The notes beneath the pieces were generated by a model. The model did not search any database, was not told the origin of the DNA, and saw nothing but the letters and a program-made list of their open reading frames with translations. Below are positions 10,535 through 19,906 of a DNA stretch of 23,332 nucleotides, piece after piece. Each line of letters opens with the position of its first letter. The stretch's first letter is position 1. The stretch is from Basidiobolus ranarum. Lineage: Eukaryota; Basidiobolomycota; Basidiobolomycetes; Basidiobolales. A program made the position numbers and the translations under genes. The stretch lies in contig JASJQH010007044.1 in assembly GCA_040143965.1 (NCBI GenBank), positions 1-23,332 of the forward strand, read 5' to 3'.

Positions 10535-10872
10535 GCTTCTGTTAAAGTATTTTGGGAGCCTGTTGGAATTGGTTTGGAGTACTAGAGAAATTGGTGGTTT
10601 CCACTTATTATTTATTGAGTTGAAAGTTAACATTTATAGTCTTGTCATAGTGTAAGCAGACAAACGTGTAGAATATGTTAAGGAAGGTCACAGGAACATG
10701 GGCGCAAAGTTCAGGGCTTCTAGCACAAGTTTGAAAAGAGCTATATATCTTCAAACCTCTAAGTAAATTCCTCTTGAGAATAGCGGGTGATCATAGTGAG
10801 ATATAAGATAACTAAATACTAAGCTATATATGACTGTATAGGTGTTTAGGCAACGCTAATTTCAATAACTTC
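10535..10872 (-). mobile_element. Second, older solo LTR of the same copia family
   Basis: The LTR is 10540-10867 (about 328 bp) and runs in the same direction as the one at 9886-10224. It begins TGTTAAAGTATTTTGGG and ends CGCTAATTTCAATA. The flanks GCTTC (10535-10539) and ACTTC (10868-10872) differ at one base, consistent with an older target-site duplication. It has more differences and small gaps than the other two copies, also suggesting greater age. No internal region is attached. Confidence 0.88.
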
Positions 10873-12026
10873 AAGTTCAGCATGGCTAATTCTTGGATAA
10901 TTCTTATCTTAGATATATATTCTGATTTTGAACAATGTGCTGATTGACTAATAAACTTTGCTAACAAAATAGTCAGGCACGCAAAGCTAGGGATAACAAC
11001 CATAATAAAGATAATAAGCTTCAACATTGCTATGAAGTTTTATTTGCAGTATCCATTTCCTTGGCATCACATATCATTTTAAGAGTTCAGAGTTGTTTAC
11101 ATCAGCCAACTAACAAGCAAAAACTAGGCTCAATCTCCAACATGACGATTGATTTTATACTTTGGTAACTATATAAAGTATCATAGATTGAATACCAAAT
11201 CCTATTTCCGAGAGCTGCTTCACATATACATTGGAAGCTGTACTTACAAAACCACATTGAGGGTGAAAAATAAATGTGTGCGTTCTAGCCACATCAACTA
11301 GTTCAGAAATCAAGCACTGTTACGTGTGTTGGGTGCATACATATACCCAGAAACTTAATTAGGCAACGATGTGACAGTGAAACGACTCAACATTGGACCT
11401 GGCTCAAGGATGATCATATTTCAAATTCGAACCATGTTGTTTGCTACTGTACTGATTACACAAATATAATGGATAATTTGATGGTAATGTTCACAACAGA
11501 TCTCCCTCAACTGCGATATGCGAGAGACGCTGCCTAGACAACCATGACTAAAATTGGATCTGCTGTTTAAGAGAATGAACAGATCAATTCATCGATAAGT
11601 ATACTACGATAACGCGATAAGCCTTCAGTAAGCACGTGTTGGTTCCAGAAATTGCGCCCTATACTGCCTCCTTCGCTACTGGCTCCGATGGTGCTTTGAA
11701 GCAAGGATGAATGGCTGAATTTCAAGAATTTATTCGGTATTGAGAAAGTAACGTTATTGATAGACCTGCCTAAGATAACATCTCTTCACGAACACTCAAC
11801 ATCAGGCCTAGAAGATAGGGGAAGGGGAGCGGTGATTATACCGCAATATATGTATAATAATACCATTTTCTGAAGGATAATCATCTATATTGAATAACTT
11901 GGTGATCTCATGAAGGAACTGTACATACGAATTCTTATAGAAATCTAACCGTATGGTTTGTCAAGTTTAAATATTCCAAATAGTCTAAATACGCAAGGCA
12001 ACTCAGCGGCAGTGATAGTGACTTTG
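10873..12026. other. Gene-free stretch between solo LTR and zinc-finger gene
   Basis: About 1.15 kb without a supportable gene. A short protein-like patch near 11638-11720 (plus strand, APYTASFATGSDGALKQG and then a stop) is too small to name. No tRNA or repeat array was recognised. The part near 12026 should contain the 3' flank of the minus-strand zinc-finger gene. Confidence 0.5.
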
Positions 12027-12846
12027 TTACTGACCATGTACGCCTCTTTGATGCCTCCTCAACCGTGTGCGATCTGCAAAGCTTTTGGTGCATCCGTCCA
12101 AACCACAAAAAAAGGTTTTAGGCCCATGAATAACCAAATGCTTCGTGAGGCCACTCTGGTCAGCAAAATTGCGATTACACCCTGGGTAGGTGCACTGTAC
12201 CGGGCGTGAAGAGTCCACAATTGGATGGGGCGAGCTGAATTTTTCAAGCGTGATAGGACGTTTAAGTAAAGGTGCTCCATCTAAAGGTACAATTTTCAGT
12301 TTCAAGCGAACAGTTTGTTTCGAAGAAAGACGGCATTTACCTGGGCACCACGAAGAGAAACAAACCTCGCCAGTTAAAGTTCGAATTACTAGCGAACGTT
12401 TCCTCCATTTCCTAGGATGTTGCCCCTTCTTGGGTTTGAGTTCAGTTTGGATAGTAGCAATTGATTCTACTACCATTCATTGTAAGGTGACGAGCTTGTA
12501 CAATACTCTGAACTTAAGAGTACTTACCTTCTGATAAGGTAGGTGTTTCAACAATGCTTGTATTTTCAGAACTAGAAATGTAATGTGAATAGTTATTGGA
12601 CAAATATGTCGAAAACATCAAGACTTACTTGGTGTCACATGATTTCTTACTGGGTGTAGTGTCAACATTAAAATTGGATTCTGACACATCTTTAAGCCTA
12701 TCTTTTAGAGAATTAGGTTGGTCTTCGTTAGTGTCTGGAGAGGATCCTGTCTGAGGAGTGAGGGTAGGGGAAGGTGATGTTTTAGGTGACAGTCGTAGTT
12801 TGAGTCCAGTGTTTGGCAAGGAAGTAGGAGTAGCGAGAGTTGCCAT
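12027..12846 (-). CDS. C2H2 zinc-finger protein, putative DNA-binding factor (three or four exons)
   Basis: Minus-strand exons: 12846-12629, 12571-12528 (44 nt) and 12469-12027. Introns begin GTAAGT and end CTAG or TAG; phases fit, giving 234 residues. Residues 1-73 are rich in Pro, Ser and Thr and look disordered. A basic stretch (KPKKGQHPRKWRKR) follows near residue 98. Two C2H2 fingers close the protein: C180, C185, H198, H202 and C209, C214, H227, H232, both with C-x4-C-x12-H spacing, which fits sequence-specific DNA binding in the nucleus. A 60-nt segment, 12340-12281 (GTAAAT...TTTAG), could be a further intron; it keeps frame, so a 214-residue form is equally possible. The acceptor at 12470/12467 is a tandem TAGTAG. 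The target is unknown and no named orthologue was recognised. The stop two residues after the last His is short for the family. Confidence 0.82.
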
Positions 12847-12890
12847 GGTTGCGAGGTATAGAGCGTCACTAGGCCAAAAAAGATAAAGAA

Positions 12891-12907
12891 GCTGATATAT
12901 ATAATAG
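12891..12907 (-). promoter_or_regulatory. TATA-like element of the zinc-finger gene
   Basis: On the minus strand CTATTATATATATCAGC lies 45-61 bases upstream of the ATG at 12846. Sequence and position suit a core promoter with a short leader. No experimental support is available from sequence. Confidence 0.4.
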
Positions 12908-14082
12908 TCTTTTAAAACTACTTTAGTTCTTGAAGTGTTGAAGGATATCTAAAGGACAGGGTGTGGAAGGAGAGAATAACAGGTGTAAGTGGGATAGTTG
13001 GAGTATAAGTTTATTTAACGGTTTGGAAATTTTTATCACTATTCCCGTGAGAGCTAGGTGGACAAAATAAAATCAATAGAGTGGGTTGAGTGAACATTGA
13101 TAGCTAAGAAAATCTTGAGAATTGGTGCGAAGTGTGTTGTATAGCTTAGACTGAAGGGAAAAGCAAGGTCTGACCGAATCTGTTGATACGCCTCTTTGCT
13201 TGGACGATTTATAATTTACCCATCAACGATTCCCGATGATTTGATCATCACGTCAGAGCTCGGGTCTAAATCATTCGCCGTCAAGGGCAATTCCTCACCC
13301 TATCTGAGTTGTCTCATTGACATACCACCTCAACAATGTCACCCAATTATCTGTTTCAACCACCCATTCTACCGATTCTAGATATGACACTATGATATAT
13401 CCCATTGGCTCTTCACATGCTGGTCTGGATTTAAAATGACAAATTTACATCTTGATACTTGGAATAGAGTCAAAGATGCACTATTGCCAAAGGTCTGCCA
13501 AGTAAGCACGCCGGCACTAGACCGAGGGTCCAAATACCCATGATAAGTCCTGGAAAGTAAATATATGGAGCAATCGATCCTACGCAAAGAATAACGCAAA
13601 ATACTTCGTTACGATTGCTCATTCGTAGTAGGTAATCTTTGCTTCGTATGACACGTTTCAAATTATGTAAATGGATGCAATTTGGTGATTTGAGAAGGCC
13701 GCCCATATATATACAGATCGCTACAAGGGACAACACAGTGAGTTCGTATGATTAGTTACTTATTTATCGTGTTTCGGAGATTCTTTTCCTCCTTTTCATC
13801 ATGTCGTGTAGTCGAACATAAACACGACTCGTATAATACTCGAACCTCCATAGTTTATCTGCAGCTAATATTGAATTTGACTCATGTTACCATCATTTCC
13901 ATTAAGCCGTAGAATGCAACACAGGGCGGCTAACGTGGCAAATCTCACCTGTTGACTTTTTTAGAAGATTAATTTGTCTAGAAATTATTCGGATTCCTCT
14001 GGCTTAAAACATTTCGTTACTTTTTAAACTGCGAAACCCGCACATTAGTATACGTTACAATCCCTCTTTCTTTTACTAAAAT
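12908..14082. other. Intergenic region between divergent zinc-finger and ERG28 genes
   Basis: About 1.2 kb between two divergently oriented genes, so it should hold both promoters. The minus-strand open frame at 13470-13736 is listed separately; a plus-strand frame at 13196-13381 looks like chance. A pyrimidine-rich run (CCCTCTTTCTTTTACT) lies just before the ERG28 ATG, a common context for fungal transcription starts. Confidence 0.5.
13470..13736 (-). other. Open frame of 88 codons with hydrophobic segments, unrecognised
   Basis: The frame starts MLSLVAICIYMGG and has two or three hydrophobic stretches, including a late one around FPGLIMGIWTLGLVPACLLG, separated by a basic middle part (HNLKRVIRSKDYLLRMSNR). 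It could be a small membrane protein, an exon of one, or chance. A CTTGTAG acceptor-like sequence lies about 3 codons into the frame on the minus strand, so it might begin as an internal exon. No family was recognised. Confidence 0.22.
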
Positions 14083-14663
14083 ATGAGCTACGCTGAATAT
14101 ATCCCCGAGGGGGCTTTTGCTAAATGGGTTCTATTCATTGCTGTCGTCTCTGTGTTTAATTCCCTACAATGCTACATTGCACCATTAGGATTGACCCGCC
14201 AACTATATGGCCGTAAACCCGAACAAGGTACACTTCAAAACCCATTCTCTGTTTAATTTCTTGAAACTAATCAACCGTTTTTACATTTCTCGACTTATAG
14301 TGACAACTCTAACCTCTCATATGTTTGCTACTTGGACTCTGACTGTTTCGATGGTGCGTTTTTATGGCGCTTATCACTTGAATGATCCCACGTAAGTTAC
14401 GTTCTTTTGCTAATTATTTCCTCTCCATCTGTCTTATTCTATTTTCTCTAGCGTATTTAATATGGTTTGGTATACATTTGTTGTGGCCTTTTTCCATTTC
14501 TCCACCGAAGTCTTTGTTTTCCGTAGCGCCAAACTCGATAAGGGCACTATCAACCCTATGATTGTTTCTAGTAAGTATACTTACCTTGAAGCGAACTTTC
14601 TACTTGAATCCTAACCCTTTTTATGTAGTTGGCTCAATGATTTGGATGTACAACCTTCAATAG
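14083..14663 (+). CDS. ERG28: ERG28 homologue, ergosterol biosynthesis scaffold protein (four exons)
   Basis: Exons 14083-14227, 14301-14391, 14452-14570 and 14629-14663, with introns of 73, 60 and 58 nt (GTACAC, GTAAGT, GTAAGT donors; TAG acceptors), give 129 residues, the usual size of the family. Recognisable family features are EGAFAKWVLFIAVVSVFNS at the start, FATWTLTVSMVRFYGAYH, the HFSTE block, and the ending MIWMYNLQ. Four hydrophobic segments fit a small endoplasmic reticulum membrane protein. In yeast Erg28 tethers the C-4 demethylation enzymes Erg25, Erg26 and Erg27 (and Erg6) to the ER membrane and is not itself an enzyme. No other sterol gene is in the window. The gene looks intact, with no odd features. 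Confidence 0.95.
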
Positions 14664-15298
14664 ATTCTGTTCAAGTTCAGCTGCCTCAATTAATGGTTTC
14701 AGCATATACCCAAACTCTGGTTGTTCAAACGCAGCAACCATTCATTCATAAAATTTTGTATTGAACTAGGAAAAAAGCATCTTATTTAATCATTAAATAT
14801 GATAGAGTGATACATTTAAAGCCAATCTCATATGTAACAGTTAAAGCAATGTTGCTTCATTCACATTCATGCCAGTGCAGTGTCATCACGTGAAACCGGG
14901 AGGAAAATATCGTAATATCCATGAGTATGATAATTGGAGATATCATTTTTAGGCATATTGTATGGGGAGGAATATCGTGGGGTTTATAAAGAATTTAACT
15001 GTTTCAACTTTGCATGTTATCAATAGTCTGAGGTTGGTGAACATGTATTGAATATGTACAAATTTAAGCGCTACGTGCAAGCTTATCGTTTATCAACCTC
15101 ATAGAGTGTGAATAATTCCCCAAGAAATAGTAACCCCTGCTTATTACCCCAAATTTTTATATCATGGTTAAGGTAGTATACTGACATTAAGCAGTCCCTT
15201 TAGTTGGATTCAACGTTTTTTTACCCTCGAGAACCTCGTTCCCTTAACTATCACCTTTTTAAATACACCTTTAGTTCGTAACTTTACTTAATTTAGCC
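14664..15298. other. Intergenic region between ERG28 and COX4
   Basis: About 635 bases with no open frame or repeat of note. It holds the 3' flank of ERG28 and the promoter of COX4; pyrimidine-rich runs and CTTTTTAAATAC near 15255 are the only promoter-like signs. Confidence 0.5.
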
Positions 15299-15898
15299 AT
15301 GTCCTTTGCTATACTCCGTCGTACTGCTGTATCATCCGTCATTAGAGCTAACGCTCTATCCAGAACCCAATTCAAGGCTTTCTCTGTCTTTCCCGCACGT
15401 TTTGGCGGTAATTGCAACCTACCTCATTTTGACCTTGTTTTTTGATTTTTTTCGCAGTTTTTGTCCCATTTTCTTAAAATCTTATTATATATTTTTTCAA
15501 TATTCTCGCTAAATGGTTGTTATTTTATAGCTCATGGCCACGACGATCACCACAAGGAAGTTGAACCACTGTTAGGTTCAGGAGCCAAGGCTGGTACTAT
15601 CCCCACTGATCTCGAACAAGCTACTGGTTTAGAACGTTTCGAAATTTTAGCCAAGATGGAGGGCAAAGAGTTCTTTGATTTGGAACCCTTGACTTTGACT
15701 CATTATGGTACCAAACAAAATCCTATCTTGGTCAAGACTTGTGATGATTTCCGATTCATTGGATGTTCCGGGTTTCCCTCCGATACCCACGAAAATATCT
15801 GGATTACTGTGGAGAAGGGACATGATATTGATCGATGCCCCGAATGTGGATGTGTCTATAAGTATGAACATGTTAATGTCGTTAACCCTAACTATTAA
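15299..15898 (+). CDS. COX4: Cytochrome c oxidase subunit IV (fungal COX4; animal COX5B family)
   Basis: Exons 15299-15407 and 15531-15898 with a 123-nt intron (GTAATT...TTATAG) give 158 residues. The first 35 residues are rich in Arg, Ser and Ala with no acidic residue, a mitochondrial targeting presequence. The body carries the family features: GTIPTDLEQATGLER, the GxxxFFDLEPL-like block, and a zinc site with C115, H123, C139 and C142 (GCSGFPSDTH ... CPECG), spaced almost as in yeast Cox4. The subunit lies on the matrix side of complex IV and is needed for its assembly. The ATG at 15299 is chosen because it begins the presequence; another open frame that starts inside the intron (15461) is rejected. 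A poly(A) signal follows at 15958. Confidence 0.96.
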
Positions 15899-15957
15899 AT
15901 TGGCACATGTATGCTTTTATCAACCCTTAAATAGTCATATCGCTCCTCTTTTATATA

Positions 15958-15963
15958 AATAAA
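15958..15963 (+). terminator. Likely poly(A) signal of COX4
   Basis: AATAAA lies 60 bases after the COX4 stop in the context TATATAAATAAATGA, a fitting distance for a short fungal 3' UTR. Confidence 0.5.
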
Positions 15964-16214
15964 TGATCGCATCTTTTCAACGCCAATGAACTATATTTGT
16001 TTGAAGACTGAAATCTCTGATTTAATCTGAACTAGTTTGGTTTAAATTAGTGAAGTATTTATGCCATGTATGATTGTTCTCTAGACAATATAAAGTAATT
16101 TCTGTTGATACTCGGAGATGATGCATGTCCCATTTTAGTACCAGGGACGTCTTTATCTGTAAGCTAGTAGTTGGTCTTTCTTCTCCTGCTCAACTCTTTT
16201 AGTTTTCTATTTTG

Positions 16215-18363
16215 ATGCGTGGCCCTAAAGATAGCTACGGAGCATACTCACGTTCCAAACTAGTACTGCTAGTTGGCAATGGATATTATATTGCTTATGG
16301 TGGTAAGTTCCCATACTCTTAATCACCCAGCATACGTGGGAATTTAAGTTACTTTTTGCCTCAGATATACAGGGAAATATACGTATTTGGAATGCTACTC
16401 AAGAGGAGTATATTTTGACGAGTGAATACAAGATTATCAACCGACGTATTAATGCTGTTGCCTGAGATTCTGAAAGCAAAAGACTGATCGCAGTTGGTGA
16501 AAGGAGAGATTTGGTCACGTGTTTGTTATTGAAACTGGTAGTTTTGTAGGTGAAATAAGCGGTCACAGTAAACCCATTCATGCGTATGATTTCCGTTCAC
16601 CGAAGCCTTTCTGTGCTGTGACATGATTAGACGATAAGACAGTTAACTTTTAATCTGGAGCCCCATATCAATTTCAAAGCTCGTTCTCGATTTGTACAAG
16701 ATGTGAAGTTTTCTCCTAAGGGGGAGTATTTCGTTAGTGTTGGTGCCGGTTTTAAGGTAGGATCAAGATAGTGTGACCTAATAATGGGATGATTTATTTA
16801 ATGGATATTCCAGGTCTTCTTGTATGATGGTAAGAGTGCGGAGAGATTTGACGAATGAAGTGAAATAGCAGACGGGCACACTGGGGGTATATTCTTGGAG
16901 TCCCAATGGTACGCATATCGTTACCTCATCAGCCTACTTTCGATTGTTAACTCAACAATTCGAATACTCTTTGTATCATAGCACCATTCAGTTCTCTCAA
17001 GATTCGAGCTTAAAAGATCAACAAATCGCTAACTTATGGCAGGGTCAGGTCATTATATCAAGATGATAATGAATTGATCGCTATGATGCATAAAGTATGC
17101 ATAAAGTCTTTAAAGATAAATACTATCATAATTGTCGTACTATATATACTGATAATAGATACGATGAAGCTGTCAAGTTCGTAGCTTTTCTTTAGAAATA
17201 AATATGTTTGCGTAGGTATCCCTAGACGAATAGTCTATATATGTGAGAGATCATGGACTAAAACAACTTATTGAGAGTATTACTAACTTCAATCCTGAAC
17301 TAGCTGGCAAGTATACTATTGGACAACATTTCCTGAATGATGCTATCCTACATTTATAACTAGACAAATTCTTAGACTCTATTATAATCATAAAGCTATC
17401 CTGATGAATAATAGAGTGTTTGACATCTATACTGGGGAAATGAGAGATGGGTATCCTATAGATTATATCACTCTATCTAACATATCTCGCAAGTCAGATC
17501 ATCGTCAGGAAATAAAGATGTATCATGAGATTTATTGGATCATTATTAGTTCCAGGCAATAGAGATAGATTACTTGTGGTATGGAGTGGAGCTGGTGACA
17601 ATGGTAAAAATATACTCATGAAACTAATCGAGTTGGCTTTGGGGGAATACTCATTAAAGTACCTACTTCTACAATTACGAGTAAACGTACAGTATCCGAA
17701 GCTGCTACTTCTGATATAGCACTTACTGAACGTAAACTCGTAGCTTTCCTTCAAGAGCCATCTAATACTGAGCGTATTAACGTGGGTATTATTAAAGAGC
17801 TTACTGGCAACGATAGTATATATGTTAGAGGTTTATACAGATCAAGTAGAGATATCTCTGTTCTAGCTAAACATTAGCTATCTACCGAATTCCATGGCCA
17901 TTAATTCCGATAATAATATCATCTCAGTTGGAGACGATGTTTTGGCATCTTTTGAGAGAAGCTGACTTCTGTATGTTCTTTAGACGAAGAAGATTTATCT
18001 GTACAAGCTGAATGGTGAAGAGTTAAGGTAGGAGGATATGCCAAGTAACACTCAAGGGCCTGTTTACTCTTCTCGTCGATTGCCGTTGGTGAAGCTCGTG
18101 GTAAAATTATGGTGTAGCTGAGGAACTATTATTATGAGATATTTTATGGGTAAAGCGAAGTTGAACCGAATCAAACCGTTTGGCACCCATATAGGCCAAG
18201 ATCTTTCGTTGAGTCTTCTATACTGCTCGCGTCAATAGTATTACTTGGTTACCCGACAGTCTTCACGCAGTTAGTAGTATTCGTAGATAAGGAAACTCTG
18301 GCCACTGTAAGCCAAGATGCTGTCCTCAAAAGCTGGTCCTTACAATTCCCTTTGCCAAAAACT
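16215..18363 (+). pseudogene. AIP1: Pseudogene of actin-interacting protein 1 (AIP1/WDR1), WD40 protein, interrupted by foreign DNA
   Basis: AIP1 is a cytosolic twin beta-propeller WD40 protein of about 600 residues that speeds cofilin-driven actin filament disassembly. The front part (about 16215-17045) shows GYYIAYGDIQGNIRIWNAT, the GHVF...ETGSFVGEISGHSKPI block, SPKGEYFVSVGAG, FLYDGKSAERFDE and DQQIANLWQG. The tail resumes around 18076 (IAVGEARGKIMV), continues TARVNSITWLPDSLHAVS and ends TLATVSQDAVLKSW near 18340. Two old introns are still visible (16303-16364 and 16757-16813). Decay is clear: TGA replaces the Trp codon after NAVA (16464-16466), more stops follow, for example in VT-stop-LDD near 16622, frames shift repeatedly, and the stretch between HAVS and DKETL has lost a blade. 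The N-terminal 60 or so residues are missing. About 1 kb of the middle is replaced by virus-like sequence. A working copy must exist elsewhere if the host needs it. Confidence 0.88.
17051..18060 (+). mobile_element. Endogenous virus-like fragment: D5-type primase-helicase (SF3 ATPase) relic
   Basis: Inside the AIP1 pseudogene about 1 kb resembles the D5-like primase-helicase of nucleocytoplasmic large DNA viruses; related proteins also occur in virophages, Polinton-like viruses and some phages and plasmids. Parts seen in order: a D5_N-like section (FDIYTGEMRDGYPIDYITLS, near 17420-17480), a Walker A-like loop with the following helix (GAGDNGK and LIELALGEYS, near 17590-17655), and the next SF3 section (SEAATSDIALTERKLVAF and EPSNTERINVGIIKELTGND, near 17690-17815). 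The fragment is broken several times and looks old. No capsid, packaging or polymerase part was seen and no terminal repeats were found, so the family within the large DNA viruses is not settled. Both ends are approximate. Confidence 0.85.
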
Positions 18364-18863
18364 AATTCACATTAAGAGGGAACTATGTAGGGCCCCTATT
18401 TTTATTGAGATTCTTACACTATTCAAATCCAATTAAGCATTCATTGTTGTTTGGTCAATCTACGTAAATAAAAGCTCCAATATTTCATGGATCATGTGAA
18501 TATTCAAGTTTGATGAGTAAAATCGTAACACGAATCATCCTTCGAAATTCAATTCTCACCAAGAATAATTCAACACATACATACGTTGATGATAAGCTAT
18601 AGATCTAAATTTATATAAGCAAATTGCCTCGGTATACATCATCGAAATTACTACTATTACCTTCTCTCTTTGCAACCCAATAACTTCCCCTCCAGTTGAC
18701 GTTTGTACGCCACAAAAGCTTACCATATTCTTTTCAATTACTGCCTCGTATCTAGTTTATTATAGGTACCTGTAATTACAGTAAATTCTATACTTAACTA
18801 TTCAACTCTTCTGTCACCTCTCGTGAAAAGAAACCTGGGCATCTGTCGGACTCATAAGTGAAG
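18364..18863. other. Spacer and probable promoter region of the BOS1-like gene
   Basis: About 500 bases without an open frame. A TATA-like TTATATAAG at 18611 and pyrimidine-rich runs between 18650 and 18840 are the only promoter-like features; the assignment is tentative. Confidence 0.4.
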
Positions 18864-19906
18864 ATGAATTCTCTGTATAATAATGCTTTAAAACAGTCTC
18901 ATGCCATCAAACGTGACTTGACTTTATTTGAGAGTGGAGAGGATAGAACGAATGCTCTACAAGGTAACCCGAATATTTTTTTGTAGAAAGAAGTATTGTG
19001 TAGGATGAATAGAGTATCTTGATTCACAATGTGTATATTATAGGACAAATTGCCGCAAGTTTAAGTGCACTCAATAGGTCCATAGATGATTACGAATCTC
19101 TATCAAAGAAGGAGCTTATTCCAGCCAAGCGTCTAAAGGCCGAAGAGTAAGTTTAAAATAATTGTAGGACAAAGTATATTTAGAATCAAGCGTTAACGAG
19201 GAAACTTTTACGCACTTTCTTAGACGTGTGACGAAATTCAGAGAAGATTTCAAACACTACAAAAGCTCTTTTGAGATAGCTAAACGAAAAGAAGAAAACA
19301 AAGTACGTAAAGTCATGAAAATAAACTTTTTAACTCTTCATCTTCAAGTTAATGCTAACTAATAATGTTTTCTTTACGTTCTTTAGACAGAACAACAACA
19401 TAGCCGTCAAGAACTATTTAATGGATTTGACCAATCTGCGGTGAGTGCTCATTTTCCATCATGAACACTAATTATCGAAATTTCATTTTATTAATCTTTC
19501 ACTCAAATCTTTATACTAGTATAACCAAAATTCTGGTGCCACTAGCATATCCCTCGAACAACACACGCATAGAGAACATGACTTTGTCAATTCTACTGAG
19601 CAACGCCTAGATGAATTCATAGCACAAGGACAAGCAGCATTACAAAACTTAGTACATCAGCGAGGAACACTAAAGGTAACATTTTTACATACTCTGTAAC
19701 AACGTTCATTTTTACTCATCAATGTATTCATTTTTGTTGCAAAGGGCGCACACAAAAAAATATTAGATACTGCCAACACTCTGGGCTTATCCCGTACGGT
19801 GATTCAATTCATTGAACGCAGAACATCTCAAGATAAATGGATTTTCTATGTCGGAGTAGTAGTGTCAATCATTATCATGTGGGCCATCATCCATTACCTC
19901 ACATGA
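18864..19906 (+). CDS. BOS1: BOS1/membrin-like Qb-SNARE, ER-Golgi vesicle fusion (six exons)
   Basis: Exons 18864-18963, 19044-19146, 19224-19302, 19387-19440, 19520-19675 and 19745-19906 give 217 residues; introns are 69-84 nt with GT...AG ends and all phases fit. The start MNSLYNNALKQ matches the conserved start of yeast Bos1 (MNALYNHAVKQ), followed by LQGQIAASLSALNRSIDDYE as in the family. An N-terminal helical region is followed by a SNARE motif at about residues 128-190 with a probable zero-layer Gln at 159 (LVHQRGTL), and a single C-terminal membrane anchor at 196-214, leaving a tail-anchored protein facing the cytosol. Bos1 (GOSR2 in animals) pairs with Sed5, Bet1 and Sec22 in ER-to-Golgi fusion. 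The gene looks intact. The small 54-nt exon 4 and 79-nt exon 3 lie in the less conserved linker. Confidence 0.94.

Noticed and set aside
9886-10867. The two minus-strand LTRs as the ends of one short element
   Set aside because: The spacer has no copia sequence and the outer flanks do not match, while each LTR has its own flanking repeat.
11400-11460. Possible tRNA B-box (GGTTCGAATTT on the minus strand)
   Set aside because: No A-box or acceptor stem pairing could be found around it.
11958-12534. Plus-strand frames of 83 and 114 codons across the zinc-finger gene
   Set aside because: They are antisense to the exons encoding two clear C2H2 fingers.
15461-15898. 145-codon frame opening at 15461 and containing all of COX4 exon 2
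   Set aside because: Its first 23 codons lie in the COX4 intron. The spliced start at 15299 gives a mitochondrial presequence and the expected protein length.
16459-16640. TGA read as Trp (alternative genetic code) to explain stops in the AIP1-like region
   Set aside because: The intact genes of the window use TGG for Trp and several end with TGA; the region also has TAA/TAG stops and frame shifts, so it is a pseudogene.
17080-17120. Short tandem copy of ATGCATAAAGT as a possible repeat array or CRISPR-like unit
   Set aside because: Only two copies, no spacers; chance or slippage is enough.
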